Of a DNA stretch of 64,000 nucleotides, positions 23,622-33,130 are shown piece by piece. Made by a program: the position numbers and the translations under genes. The stretch lies in contig NW_020825294.1 in assembly GCF_003286085.1 (NCBI RefSeq), forward strand, positions 8,308,001 to 8,372,000, written 5' to 3'. The notes beneath the pieces were generated by a model. The model was not told where the DNA came from. It did no database searches and worked only from the letters and a program-made list of their open reading frames with translations. Origin of the DNA: Drosophila persimilis. Lineage: Eukaryota; Arthropoda; Insecta; Diptera; Drosophilidae. How positions within the stretch are numbered: the stretch's first letter is position 1; every line of letters begins with the position of its first letter.

Positions 23622-24137
23622 CTACTGGCTATAGTCCATTTTGCGAACATTGATTCCGTAGTCGGCCAGCGCTGGTTGCAGATCTTCCATGGTCAATGTA
23701 AACTTGCGATCCTTGGCCTGTAAGGGACGGATATGTTTTAACTCAGTTCGTTAGAAAATTTCATCCGTTACCTTTGATCCGCCAGGTGTGTTGGTGGTTT
23801 GCAAATGCGTACGCGCTTTGGAGTGCTGCAGAGCATCGTCCATGATCTCCGACATGTATTTCTGAGCTGCAATGCTAATGAGACGCACAATCCGTTTGTC
23901 GTCCGCCTGGAATCCACCTAAATTCAAATAATGCGCTGTCACGGCATCGGGAATCAACGGCGTGTAGTCTTCCAGCTGCAACATGAAGTCGCTGAGATGG
24001 GCCGCGGTAGTAAGGCGGTCGCGGTCTGCGCTTCCTCCACCAGCAGCCATGCCTGCTCCGCCCTGTCCAGCTGAGGAGGCTCCTTGGTTTGAAGGGCCCG
24101 TCAGGCCGTAGATTATACCAAAATTGGATCCGACCAT
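23622..24137 (-). CDS. Taf10b: TAF10 paralogue b (TFIID/SAGA histone-fold subunit)
   Basis: Exons 23772-24137 and 23622-23717, 153 aa. Gly/Ser/Ala-rich N-terminus (MVGSNFGIIYG...), then the TAF10 histone fold: DFMLQLEDYTPLIPDAVTAHYL, DKRIVRLISIAAQKYMSEIMDDALQHSKAR, and after the intron AKDRKFTLTMEDLQPALADYGINV. TAF10 proteins pair with TAF3/TAF8 or SPT7-type partners; in Drosophila there are two adjacent copies, and this one I take to be Taf10b from the GGSKAKDRKFTLTMEDL end and its short acidic-free N-terminus. Head-to-head with Taf10, 406 bp between start codons. The ATG at 24137 is chosen because the upstream extension is hydrophobic and unlike the family. Confidence 0.93.
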
Positions 24138-24543
24138 TATCAAGAAAAATATGTAAAAACAACACAAAACAACAGTGTGACTGACTCAATAGAAATATAC
24201 CGAAACATACTGTCTCATTTAAAAAATATACCGTAAATATACTGACGAATTCAAGTTCATATTCCTCGTTTTTGATATTCCGTGGAATATTCTCTGCTAT
24301 ATAGCATATTTAGCCATGCCCACATAGTTTTATACGATTCATTAATAATTTTTCTACTTAATTGGCTTACTTTAAATAATTGCTTTTATTGGATTTCTAA
24401 TAGATATGCCGAATATCAAGATCGAAGAATGTCAACGCAGTCACGGATGGTGGCGCTGCGGGTCTCGTTGTTTCACTCGTTTCTTCCACTCGGTTGTTCC
24501 AGCAGCAGCTGTTATTGTTACACACAAAAAATATCAACTTATT

Positions 24544-25103
24544 ATGGCTTCAGATGGAGAGGATGTGAATCTAACACCTACAGAGTCCCTGGCAACCGAC
24601 ACGGAGGATGAGGAGCACCCGTTAAGCCCTCAGCAGCACTCTGATCAGGAAACGGATGAGGAAGACTTGGAAGTGGAGGAGGCGCCAGCCTCGTCCGAAG
24701 ATGCTGATGTGGATGAGCTTCTCCGACAGCTAGAGGATTACACTCCTACGCTACCCGACGCCCTAACGGTCAACATACTCAAATCTGTACGTATTGAATG
24801 AAGGGTGCACTATACTATTTCTTGACCCTATTTTTGTGACTGCAGGCTGGGTTCTCAAAGGTGGACCCAGAGATTGTGCGTTTGGTGTCTGTATCGGCGC
24901 AAAAGTTCATATCGGATATCGCCAATGATGCACTGCAGCACTGCAAGACCCGCACCACCAACATTCAGCACTCCAGTGGACACAGCTCCAGCAAGGACAA
25001 GAAGAACCCCAAGGATCGCAAATACACATTGGCCATGGAAGATTTGGTTCCAGCTCTGGCTGACCACGGCATAACCATGCGGAAGCCCCAATACTTTGTT
25101 TAG
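24544..25103 (+). CDS. Taf10: TAF10 (TFIID/SAGA histone-fold subunit)
   Basis: Exons 24544-24786 and 24846-25103, 166 aa, as expected for fly TAFII24. Acidic N-terminus (DTEDEEHPLSPQQ..., DEEDLEVEEAPASSEDADVDELL), then the same histone fold as its neighbour: LLRQLEDYTPTLPDALTVNIL, DPEIVRLVSVSAQKFISDIANDALQHCKTR, DRKYTLAMEDLVPALADHGI. The single intron is in the equivalent part of the gene to Taf10b's domain, though at a different codon. An upstream in-frame ATG (24406) would add 46 non-acidic residues; I prefer 24544 (ATGGCTTCAGATGG). The pair looks like an old inverted duplication. Confidence 0.95.
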
Positions 25104-25225
25104 TTTATTGTTCAAGCATTAAGCGAAGAGTTGTACTTTAATATATACTATCTACATTGAACCATTGGTTTCTTAGGAATAAGACGTACAAATACATACA
25201 TACTAATAAATTCCCAACATTTTGA

Positions 25226-26107
25226 TTAATATATATGAAAATGACGTTTCATATGCCGCTCCAGACTGGTGTTGTTGGCAAACACATTGAAGCACACGAT
25301 GCAGGTGAACATGGGGCCACCGATGTGGATCTTCCCATGGCGTGTCAGGTCCTGCGACGTGGTGAAACCCTGTCCGCACACCTGACACATGAACGGCTTG
25401 CGTTCGCTGTGGTAGCGACGGTGCACGATCAGCTGATACCGAAACTGGAACATCTTGCCAAAAATGTCGCACACATGGGTCCCCGTCGCAATGGGCGTCC
25501 CGTCTGGGGCCAGCGCCACGGTCGACTGCCCGTCCACGCCATGAATGCCGCCCTCCATTTTAGGCATAAGCAACTCACCCGCCGTGGTTGTGGTGCCCCC
25601 GCTACCGCTGTTGCCGCTGCCACTGCTCGCCGTCGAACTGGTCGTGGTCACCGTAGCGCTGCCCTGCTGGCCGCCGGAGCTCGTCGCCACCGGCAGGCCG
25701 TTGCCTCCCGCCGCCGCTGCTGCTGCAGCAGCATTCGCTGATGCCATTACAGCCGCCACAGCGGCATTATTGGTGGATGCTGCAGCCGCTGCTGCCGCTG
25801 CACTCACGGCATGCGTCTGCGGTGGCAGGGGTGGTGGCGGCGGCAGTTGCCCGCCATGCGCCGCCGCCAGCTGATGATTGACCACATCGCCGTGGATCTT
25901 TCCAAAGACCTCGTGGTATGTAAACAGCTGGGAGATATCCTCAATGTTAGCCTTGTACATTTCTATGCCGTGCGGCGGTTTGCCATCCTCTTTGTTCTCA
26001 GATTTAGGCAAGGGCGGCGGTCCGCCGAGGGTGATGGTGGTTCCACCAGTGGTCACGACCGGGGCTACAACTGATGGCACCGAGCTGGCAGCGCTCACGT
26101 GCTGCAT
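25226..26107 (-). CDS. Truncated intronless copy of crooked legs (crol) zinc-finger gene
   Basis: An uninterrupted 293-residue frame, ATG at 26107. It matches the N-terminal part of Crol as I remember it: MQHVSAASSVPSVV, GIEMYKANIEDISQLFTYHEVFGKIHGDVV, Ala/Pro/Thr-rich linkers, then C2H2 fingers. Finger 1 has lost its second cysteine (CDIF for CDIC; TTT on the coding strand). Fingers 2 (MCQVCGQGFTTSQDLTRHGKIH) and 3 (TCIVCFNVFANNTSLERHMKRH) are intact. The frame then leaves the crol sequence (FHIY, stop), so a dozen or more fingers are missing. True crol lies elsewhere on Muller B (33A in D. melanogaster). It is either a recent pseudogene or a new short protein. Copying through RNA is inferred from the intact run through exon-length sequence. 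Confidence 0.75.
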   Translation of the reverse strand: MQHVSAASSVPSVVAPVVTTGGTTITLGGPPPLPKSENKEDGKPPHGIEMYKANIEDISQLFTYHEVFGKIHGDVVNHQLAAAHGGQLPPPPPLPPQTHAVSAAAAAAAASTNNAAVAAVMASANAAAAAAAAGGNGLPVATSSGGQQGSATVTTTSSTASSGSGNSGSGGTTTTAGELLMPKMEGGIHGVDGQSTVALAPDGTPIATGTHVCDIFGKMFQFRYQLIVHRRYHSERKPFMCQVCGQGFTTSQDLTRHGKIHIGGPMFTCIVCFNVFANNTSLERHMKRHFHIY

Positions 26108-26326
26108 GCTTGTCCGGGACTCCGATGTTGAAAATCCTTCTCTTTGCTCCTCCTCCGTGTGGTATATTTTGTATTAAACAGTGTGTTCTTATAGTTGTGG
26201 ATGGGACGGTGCTACTGGTTCTTGAATCTTTCTTGAATTGAGTTCTGTTGTTGTTGTTGCCTCCACCTCGGGTAGTGGCAGCGGTAGGTACAGTCATTCC
26301 CTAACAAAGTTTGATAATACATAATT

Positions 26327-26577
26327 TTGTTTTTTCGCCCCCATCCGCCAGACATTCCATCCAATCCAGCTGGCTCTGCTCCCAGCGCACCGGCTGCGGC
26401 AGCTGCTGCCAATATGCCGTATCCAGGCGAATGCTTTTCATTTGCAGATTGTCAGTATAGCCCCCCGCTATCCACAAGGACCACCACCTGGGCACTATGG
26501 CACCTATCCTGGCAGTTATGCTCCCCAACAGCAAGGCGGCTATCCCAACCAGAAGCCACCAGGATGGTAAACCGCAT
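26327..26577 (+). pseudogene. Proline/glycine/tyrosine-rich C-terminal gene fragment, frameshifted
   Basis: Two pieces in different frames read as one low-complexity tail: PPDIPSNPAGSAPSAPAAAA followed by NMPYPG (26339-26426), then RYPQGPPPGHYGTYPGSYAP with QQQGGYPNQKPPGW and a stop (about 26466-26572). The second piece ends on a sharp stop codon like a real C-terminus. I do not recognise the parent. It resembles PY-motif or ESCRT-adaptor tails, but the composition alone cannot decide. Confidence 0.5.
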
Positions 26578-26778
26578 CCCACCCGTATTTATACCCACAC
26601 TGTGGTTTAACCAAGGCCTCTTCGTTGAGTTCCGGATCGTAGAGAAGCGGCGATTGGTGGTCATGGCATTTAATGCTCTGTGTTTTGTTTCTGTTCCGGC
26701 TTTCGTTCGTTTGCTTACAATTGTATCATACATGTTGATGGCTTCTTGGATTTTAATCTCATATATGCAACAAAAATA

Positions 26779-27470
26779 TCACGTATATAGTCTCCGAAAG
26801 AACTCTCGTTTCATGCCCGCAATGGTGCGTGGGGCACACATACTGCTGATGAGCAGTTCCAATGTGGAGCTGATCGGCAAACTCTCAGTAGCAGTTCTCG
26901 TCTCTGTTTGCAGCCGCTTCGAGTTGAACTCCAGCAAGAGCTTGTATTCCTCCTTGGGCATCACCTCCAGGTGCCGAACGGTGAGACGCACTCTAGCAAG
27001 GAGCTCCCTAAATTTGGATTGAGTCAAGTAATCGGTTTACCACAGCTTCCGTTTGTGCTCCTCGCTCTCGGCATTCTGTACGGCCTGCTGGAACTGGGCA
27101 AACAGTTCGCTGGGCGTCGAGGATATGTCCTCCAGTTGATTGGGATTCAGTAGATACTGCTTCGTCTGTTCACTTTCGCCCTTGACAAAGCTCTCGACAA
27201 TGTGGTTGACCAGAAACTCGTCCAGGGCCAGGTCCATGTCGTCCTTGAGAGGCACCCAGTAGTTGAGACTGAGCGATGTCTCCGTCGCCTCCACATAGTG
27301 CCACCAGTGACGGGGCACGATGATCGCTATACTCCAGCAAGCGCGGCAGCTTATCCCGCGCAGGGGCATAGAAGTTGTCCAGACAGTATACGCTAGACTC
27401 CCCGCAGCCAAAAGAGATATGTAGACCTTGCAATGAGTACCTGCCACTAACTAAGGGGCACTGCACAGGC
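26779..27470 (-). pseudogene. JmjC/HSPBAP1-like oxygenase pseudogene
   Basis: Fragments in two frames: SSVYCLDNFYAPARDKLPRL (about 27400-27340) then, after a frameshift near 27330, IIVPRHWWHYVEATETSLSLNYWVPL, the C-terminal cupin strand of HSPBAP1-type JmjC proteins, continuing through LDEFLVNHIVESFVKGE. An in-frame TAA (27037-27039) follows HKRKLW; the same frame continues 3 codons later to a typical end MCAPRTIAGMKREFFRRLYT (26779). The stop lies in a 31-nt GT...AG stretch, too short for a fly intron. The iron-binding N-terminal part of the domain is missing. Cannot be functional as an enzyme. Confidence 0.7.
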
Positions 27471-27666
27471 AAAAAAGCAGCCAGAATACGCATTGCCATT
27501 GCTGGGGGACCATATCCCCTCACATTGAACTATGAAAATCAGGACACTACGGCGATATACATATATATTTTAGGAATTTTGTAAGTTGAAAATAAAAAGT
27601 CTTATGTTGATAGAAATATTAATGAAATTAAACGAGGATTCTTCAGAAAAATCCATTTTTTTGGTT

Positions 27667-28647
27667 CTACTCCGTATTGTCTGGCACGTCGTCAAATTCA
27701 ACCGGCAGTGTCTGGGACCATGAGGCCACCGATGTCTCCGGCGAAAATGGTTCATTGGTCGTTGGGGTCCAGATGAGCTTACGTCGTACATTAGCATGGT
27801 GCTTTTCTAGACGCTTCCTGTTGTTGTACCTGACATACATTCGGCTCCGATCGCTCACTTTGTAGTCGCTTTCCTGATCCCCGGGAAAAAGACTCAAGAG
27901 TTCTCTATCCAAATTCCGGCTTTTGCTTATCGACAGTGGAAATTCTTTCTTAACGAAATAGTCGGCGATGGTATTTATGGCAATTCTTCTTAGATTCGGA
28001 GTCAGAGGCTCCGGTCGGCCCACGCGCTTCAGCAGCGCCGTCGCCCCAACTTCCCTTAAAATGACGGCAGCCGTGTTGGTCGCAAAGGGCTGATTCACTT
28101 CATACACTGCACTGTAGCGGTTGGAGGAAGGTGCCGCCGTTATAGCCCCAAATACGCTGCTGGGCGCAAACGAGGGGGTATGCGCCTGGATTGGCCGGCA
28201 CCCCACGGGCATCTTTGGCTTCCCAGTGTTTTCAGTCGGTGGAAAGGCGCAAAAGCTGAAAAGCGACGAAGTCGGAGCCGGTGCATCCTCACTAGGGGCA
28301 TACTCCCAAGGTGCATCCTCACTAGGGGCATACTCCCAAGGTGCATCCTCATTAGGGGCATACTCCCAAAGTGCATCCTCATTAGGGGCATCCTCCGAAG
28401 GTGCATCCTCATTAGGGGCATCCTCATTAGGGGCATACTCCCAAAGTGCATCCTCATTAGGGGCATACTCCCAAAGTGCATCCTCATTAGGGGCATCCTC
28501 ATTAGGGGCATCCTCCGAAGGTGCATCCTCATTAGGTCCATCCTCATTAGGGGCATCCTCACTGAAGGCATATCCATGGGGGGCATCCTCCACGACACTG
28601 CCTGCATTTGACGGCGTCTTCTGCTCCACTTTTGTCCCATTCACCAT
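27667..28647 (-). CDS. Unrecognised protein with 10-residue acidic repeats
   Basis: Frame open from 28797 to 27667; the first ATG is at 28647 (MVNGTKVEQKTPSN), giving 326 aa, unless an upstream exon adds the basic stretch GRKRSRRKASS that precedes it. Residues about 20-120 are a repeat built from APNEDAPSED and ALWEYAPNED units, matching a 30-bp DNA repeat at 28280-28562. The C-terminal 110 residues look globular: LTPNLRRIAINTIADYF ... LLSLFPGDQESDY ... SRMYVRYNNRKRLEKHHANV. This resembles a short domain found in many arthropod hypothetical proteins that often accompany transposon-like sequences (memory, not tested). Divergent from the gene at 28821, 173 bp between ATGs. Confidence 0.55.
   Translation of the reverse strand: MVNGTKVEQKTPSNAGSVVEDAPHGYAFSEDAPNEDGPNEDAPSEDAPNEDAPNEDALWEYAPNEDALWEYAPNEDAPNEDAPSEDAPNEDALWEYAPNEDAPWEYAPSEDAPWEYAPSEDAPAPTSSLFSFCAFPPTENTGKPKMPVGCRPIQAHTPSFAPSSVFGAITAAPSSNRYSAVYEVNQPFATNTAAVILREVGATALLKRVGRPEPLTPNLRRIAINTIADYFVKKEFPLSISKSRNLDRELLSLFPGDQESDYKVSDRSRMYVRYNNRKRLEKHHANVRRKLIWTPTTNEPFSPETSVASWSQTLPVEFDDVPDNTE
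28280..28562. repeat. 30-bp coding minisatellite
   Basis: Nine to ten imperfect units of the type GGTGCATCCTC + A(C/T)TAGGGGCATACTCCCAA, some with internal 12- or 18-bp losses that keep the reading frame of the minus-strand gene. All length changes are multiples of three, suggesting the frame has been under constraint or the expansion is recent. Confidence 0.9.
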
Positions 28648-28820
28648 TGCGGCGTTCCCAGCTTGCTGCGCAGCCGACGAGGGCGACGAGGACGCCTTTC
28701 GCCTTGACCGTTTTCGGCCCACTGTGAGCCGCCTCGGGATTTGACCAGACGAACACCTACACTTTGACTGTCGCCATTTCCAACTAGACTGCGACCGCGT
28801 TCACTTAAGTCGGGTGTAAA

Positions 28821-29740
28821 ATGAACTTGGAAGAGGTTTTCATACGCCACCCGCTGTTGGCTGCCCGTGGACGCGATGTGCGGCGAGCCATCAGATACGT
28901 GGAGCGGCAGTCCCACTTGATAGAGCTGAACTGTGGGCTTATCAACATGGTGTCAAACTTGCAATTTTTCGGGGAGCAGCCTTTTGTCCTCATTTTCGAT
29001 GAGTTTCATTTCAGGCACGTACCCAACGTAAGTTCCCTTTTAACCGTCTCTTTATATCATATTAAGTAGTATATTTACAGGTGCTCCTCAGCCGCTGGAA
29101 GTCTTTGGCCATTGCAGCTGCAAATATGGACGGCACAAGATTCAAGTTTCTGTACCTGCAGGTGGTCCCTACAGACGTGCACGTTTTGGGCAGCAATGAG
29201 ATATATGAAGGACTAAAAGTCGTAGTCACTTCAATTCTCAACCTGGGCTTGGCCCAAAATGTGTGCGGCGTAATATCGGACAGGTGCAGGGCCAATTTGA
29301 AGTCGCTGCAGTATGTCGCAAACTATTTCCCGGTCCTGTGGGACGAGGTCCATATGAAGAAGAAATTGGTCACGCGGTATAAAGATACGGTGGATAGATT
29401 AGGCAAAATCTACGGAAGCACCTTTGACCGAAACACATGGAAACAGAAGTTTTCAGAAATAACCAGCAGCACGCCCAATGAACTAGAGGAGTTTAATTCA
29501 AACGAAGTTTTAAACTTAAAAAAGCTATTGGCGCTGAACTTCGCGAAATCGTCTACACCTCTTAACTTGAGCAGAGTCAATAGCTCCGATCTCGAGCTGC
29601 GTGGATTCATCCTCACCTCCCATGTGTACGATATTCTTAAATTTATCCACGTTACAGATGCGGATAAATTCACCGACGTACGGGCTGCAATACAATATTT
29701 TTCCCGCGTGGTAGGCATTGTAACCGTTATATATAATTAG
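28821..29740 (+). CDS. Unrecognised two-exon gene, resembles RNase H part of P-type transposases
   Basis: Exons 28821-29027 and 29081-29740 (53-nt intron, GTAAGT...TTTACAG), 288 aa, ATG start MNLEEVFIRHPLL. Order of segments parallels the P-transposase core: FVLIFDEFHF (first Asp), FLYLQVVPTD, GLKVVVTSILN, NVCGVISDRCRANLKSL (second Asp), then VLWDEVHMKKKLVTRYKD, like the family's DTPHLIKLVRNHY. No THAP finger, and no equivalent of the terminal glutamate motif is seen, so it is unlikely to be an active transposase. The resemblance is by eye at motif level only and may be wrong. If real, it is a second transposase-derived gene in the window. Confidence 0.6.
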
Positions 29741-29819
29741 ATATACATATATATATATAAATCAGGTGATTTTAAATACTAATGATGGGCGGACTATCCG
29801 AATCTTAAGGCTAATGTCC

Positions 29820-30315
29820 CTGTCCAGGACAGGGTTCTCGTCCCCGTTCTCGTCCGAAGGAAGCCTGGCCAGCCAGGGCATTGTAGTGCCGGCACGCAGG
29901 CAACCGACAATTTAGTTGGCATAGTCCAGATCCTTGGTGAAGAGAGCGGCGGCAAGGTCGTACTCCGAGTTGTTGGCACGTTCGATGACCCCGTCGAGCT
30001 TCTTGAATCGAATCAGCTGCTTGACGGGCCCGAATATCTTCTCGCGGGCAAAGTAGCCGGGAAGGCATTCGAGACGGCTACCGCCGGCCACCAGATTGGC
30101 GCCCTGCTGGATCATGCCAAGGATCTTATCCATCTGCTCCTGGTTGATCTGGGGATCCTCCACAAAGGTGCGAGAGCCGGCACAGCAGCACTGGCCCATG
30201 TTGAAGAAGAGGCCGAAATGGGCTGTCTCCACGGCGTAGTCCGGTCCGTGTCAGAGAGGATAATGTTGGGCGACTTGCCGCCCAACTCCAGGGTCGGATG
30301 CCAGTTGGATGAGCC
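29820..30315 (-). pseudogene. Aldehyde dehydrogenase (mitochondrial ALDH2-type) pseudogene
   Basis: C-terminal half of an aldehyde dehydrogenase, decayed: [16 protein letters not shown], frameshift, then [20 protein letters not shown] with the catalytic cysteine region, a jump to [14 protein letters not shown] (about 25 residues lost), [15 protein letters not shown], a second jump to [16 protein letters not shown] (about 20 lost), then [16 protein letters not shown] and a stop. Beyond it the frame is broken but traces of the ALDH end (GGYKMSGHG region) remain to about 29820. No introns are seen, so a processed copy is likely. Non-functional. Confidence 0.88.
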
Positions 30316-30605
30316 ACATTGACTGCTCAGCTGGCTTTAGGAAGATTGCCGGTGTTGCCGGTAGCCAGTGTGGGTCTTCTCTGTGGTCGGACTGTTGCTC
30401 CGGGTGGTCTGGGGGGGCCACAAAAGCGCCAACGGGCGCCGCTGGCCGTCCACGGGAAAATCTCCCCCCCCCACAAATCCAATTGAGATGGCACTGCTTC
30501 GATAGTCGCGACAGCTGATCGCTGGTGGTGGCAGTTTCTCAATATCGATTACGTTATTGATTAAAAAATTAATACCGATGGTTTTATATCGATGGTTTAC
30601 ACCGA

Positions 30606-30652
30606 TGATTATAAATCTATCGATATATCAATATATCGATATATCGAGCAAA
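30606..30652. promoter_or_regulatory. DRE cluster in the HINT1 promoter
   Basis: Two perfect TATCGATA octamers (30618-30625 and 30634-30641), the binding site of the DREF factor common in fly housekeeping promoters, plus several TATCGAT and CCGATG variants from 30541. They lie about 120-140 bp upstream of the first HINT1 ATG. Confidence 0.75.
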
Positions 30653-30658
30653 TTGCAC

Positions 30659-30749
30659 CAAAAAATCCCTAGTGCGTTGGTAATTGCCACCAGTTGGCAG
30701 TCCACAAAAAATCCCTAGTGCGTTGGTAATTGCCACCAGTTGGCAGTCC
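30659..30749. repeat. 46-bp tandem duplication just upstream of HINT1
   Basis: The 45-bp block starting CAAAAAATCCCTAGTGCG occurs at 30659-30703 and again at 30705-30749 with no differences. It probably lies in the 5' UTR or core promoter, 9 bp before the first possible ATG. The identity implies a recent duplication. Confidence 0.95.
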
Positions 30750-30757
30750 GCCCTTTG

Positions 30758-31286
<529 letters not shown>

Positions 31287-31363
31287 GAACCTCTCCCCAT
31301 AGGCGATAAAATCTTCCAAATATATATATATATATTATGGCATACATATTTGACGTAAAGTAT

Positions 31364-32161
31364 TCATTTGGAGTTACACATCTTAAAGTCGACGGCTCTG
31401 TTCAAGAATTGGCACACTTTTCCGTAGTTGCGGGTTTTTTCAGCCATTAAGTCTGGATTCAGGCAATTAAGGAATATCTCCTCAGCCCCCAATTGATGAG
31501 CAATGGTTCCAAAGCGTCGTAGTGGGCGCGTGCGCAGCGTATCCAACATGGTGCCCACGACTAGGATGGGCACATGATGACGGTCTAATATACGTTTGCG
31601 TTTTTTGTGCCGGTGCTGGCTTATCTCGATTAGTGGGCCGTATATCCAGTCGTGCAAATGATCCTGGGATTCCATGTCCTTCATATTATAAACCAAGACG
31701 ATTCCGTCCATATTCTTGTACAAGGGATGTCTGTCCACTCGACTCTTGCTGACTGAGCTGTTCTTATCGTAGAACTCTACGAAATATATCACACTAGAAG
31801 CTGGTGGCGGTTCTCTGGGGAACATCCATTGGTTTGAGCGCTCCGAAGAGGAGGGCGACGTCCACTCTGGAGTGAGTGGCAGATGTCCCATGATGGGGTA
31901 CTCGTGCAGACGCGCTTGGACGGTCCATTCTCTGTTGGCAACGGTTCTGGAGGAGCGTGTTGGCGTGATCGCGCTGCTAGCCAGTAAGTTGGTCAAACAT
32001 GACTTTCCAACTCCTACAGATTTGTTTAACTGTTAAGCTGCTGTTATATGTATCTCAATTCATCGACTCTCACCTGGGTCACCCAGTATTAAAATGCGGA
32101 CTGTACGCACTTCTGCCTCAAGCCGTTGCAATTCCTGCTCACAATTCTGGAATCGTGTCAT
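31364..32161 (-). CDS. RABL3-like small GTPase
   Basis: Exons 32074-32161 and 31364-32013, 245 aa. Starts MTRFQNCEQELQRLEAEVRT, then the P-loop VRILILGDPGVGKSCLTNLL split by the intron. Matches RABL3 in REWTVQARLHEYP, YFVEFYDKNSSVSKSR (in place of the usual WDxxGQ), GIVLVYNMKDMESQDHLHDW, and the late segment PILVVGTMLDTLRTRP, which has TMLD where typical GTPases have NKxD. No prenylation cysteines at the C-terminus (ends KMCNSK), as in RABL3. Known RABL3 proteins act in cell proliferation and Ras prenylation control. The switch 1 region is Ser/Pro-rich and unusual, so nucleotide binding may be weak. Confidence 0.85.
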
Positions 32162-33130
32162 TGTAGTCCAGTTTTATTTTTGTTTTAGCACGAGCTGTAA
32201 TTGTGTCGTGAATGTATGGATCTGAAGTGCCGACCAGGAATTAAATAGTGCCCTGACCTACTTCGATTTCACTTAGCCAATGCATTTCTCAAAATGACAC
32301 TTCACTGAATACTGCTCAGAGCCTGAATACTTATGAACGTACATATGCACATTCCCGAACGAAAGGGATTCCACTGGGATGCTAATGGAAGGGAACGGAA
32401 GGAAGCTCACTTCAAACAAAATGAAACACATTAAAATAAATTCCAGAGGAAATTATTTATGAAACAAAAAAGGGAACAATTAGAAAAACATTTTTGATAT
32501 ATGCACTTTCAAATCAGCTACGAGTTAGGGTCCTGTTTCGTACAAGTACACACAGACCACTGTTTAGTTCTTTAGTGGAATACCATACTAAAATCGCTCG
32601 AGGCGTCGCCGTTCGTGTGACTTCGAATCTCATTACTATAATATACGATATGCGAAGGGCTCTACTTATCAAAGACACATATTCCGGGTAGCACACAGAC
32701 GGCTTCTAATAAGTCTTATTTATCATCGTCAGCATAAGCCGCATAGATAATAAGGATGTGTACGTGAGCTGTGGTTTTCCATCACAAGATTTGTCGATAA
32801 GAGGAGCGAAGAGGTATAGTAATCCTAATCCCATAACTAAATGTATTAGGTTTACCAAAGTATTGATTTGATAAGCCAAAAATGAAGCTGTAATATATTT
32901 CCCGAAGATTTTGTTGGCTTAATTTTCTCGCTCTATGACCGATTCCTTTGGCTTAAGCCTATGCACTGACTCCCAGAATGGGGGGCCCAATATACAGCTG
33001 TCCAGTGCGACGCGTTTTATAGCTAATGTGTCAGCAAAAAAAGACTGCAAGATCGGGAATGTAACCAGATACGATACCGAAGAGCTGAGAAAAGCTGGTG
33101 AAACGAAGTGGAATTAAAGGCCACTGTTAA
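32162..33130. other. Intergenic DNA upstream of the RABL3-like gene
   Basis: About 970 bp containing the RABL3-like promoter (minus). Short open frames (32494, 32935) are not gene-like. Nothing else is recognised. Confidence 0.45.

Noticed and set aside
25545..25874. Plus-strand Ala/Pro-rich frame
   Set aside because: Antisense of the crol-derived poly-Ala and Gly tracts.
28121..28744. 207-codon plus-strand frame of SLGAYSQGAS repeats
   Set aside because: Antisense shadow of the 30-bp repeat in the minus-strand gene, which has the better non-repeat domain.
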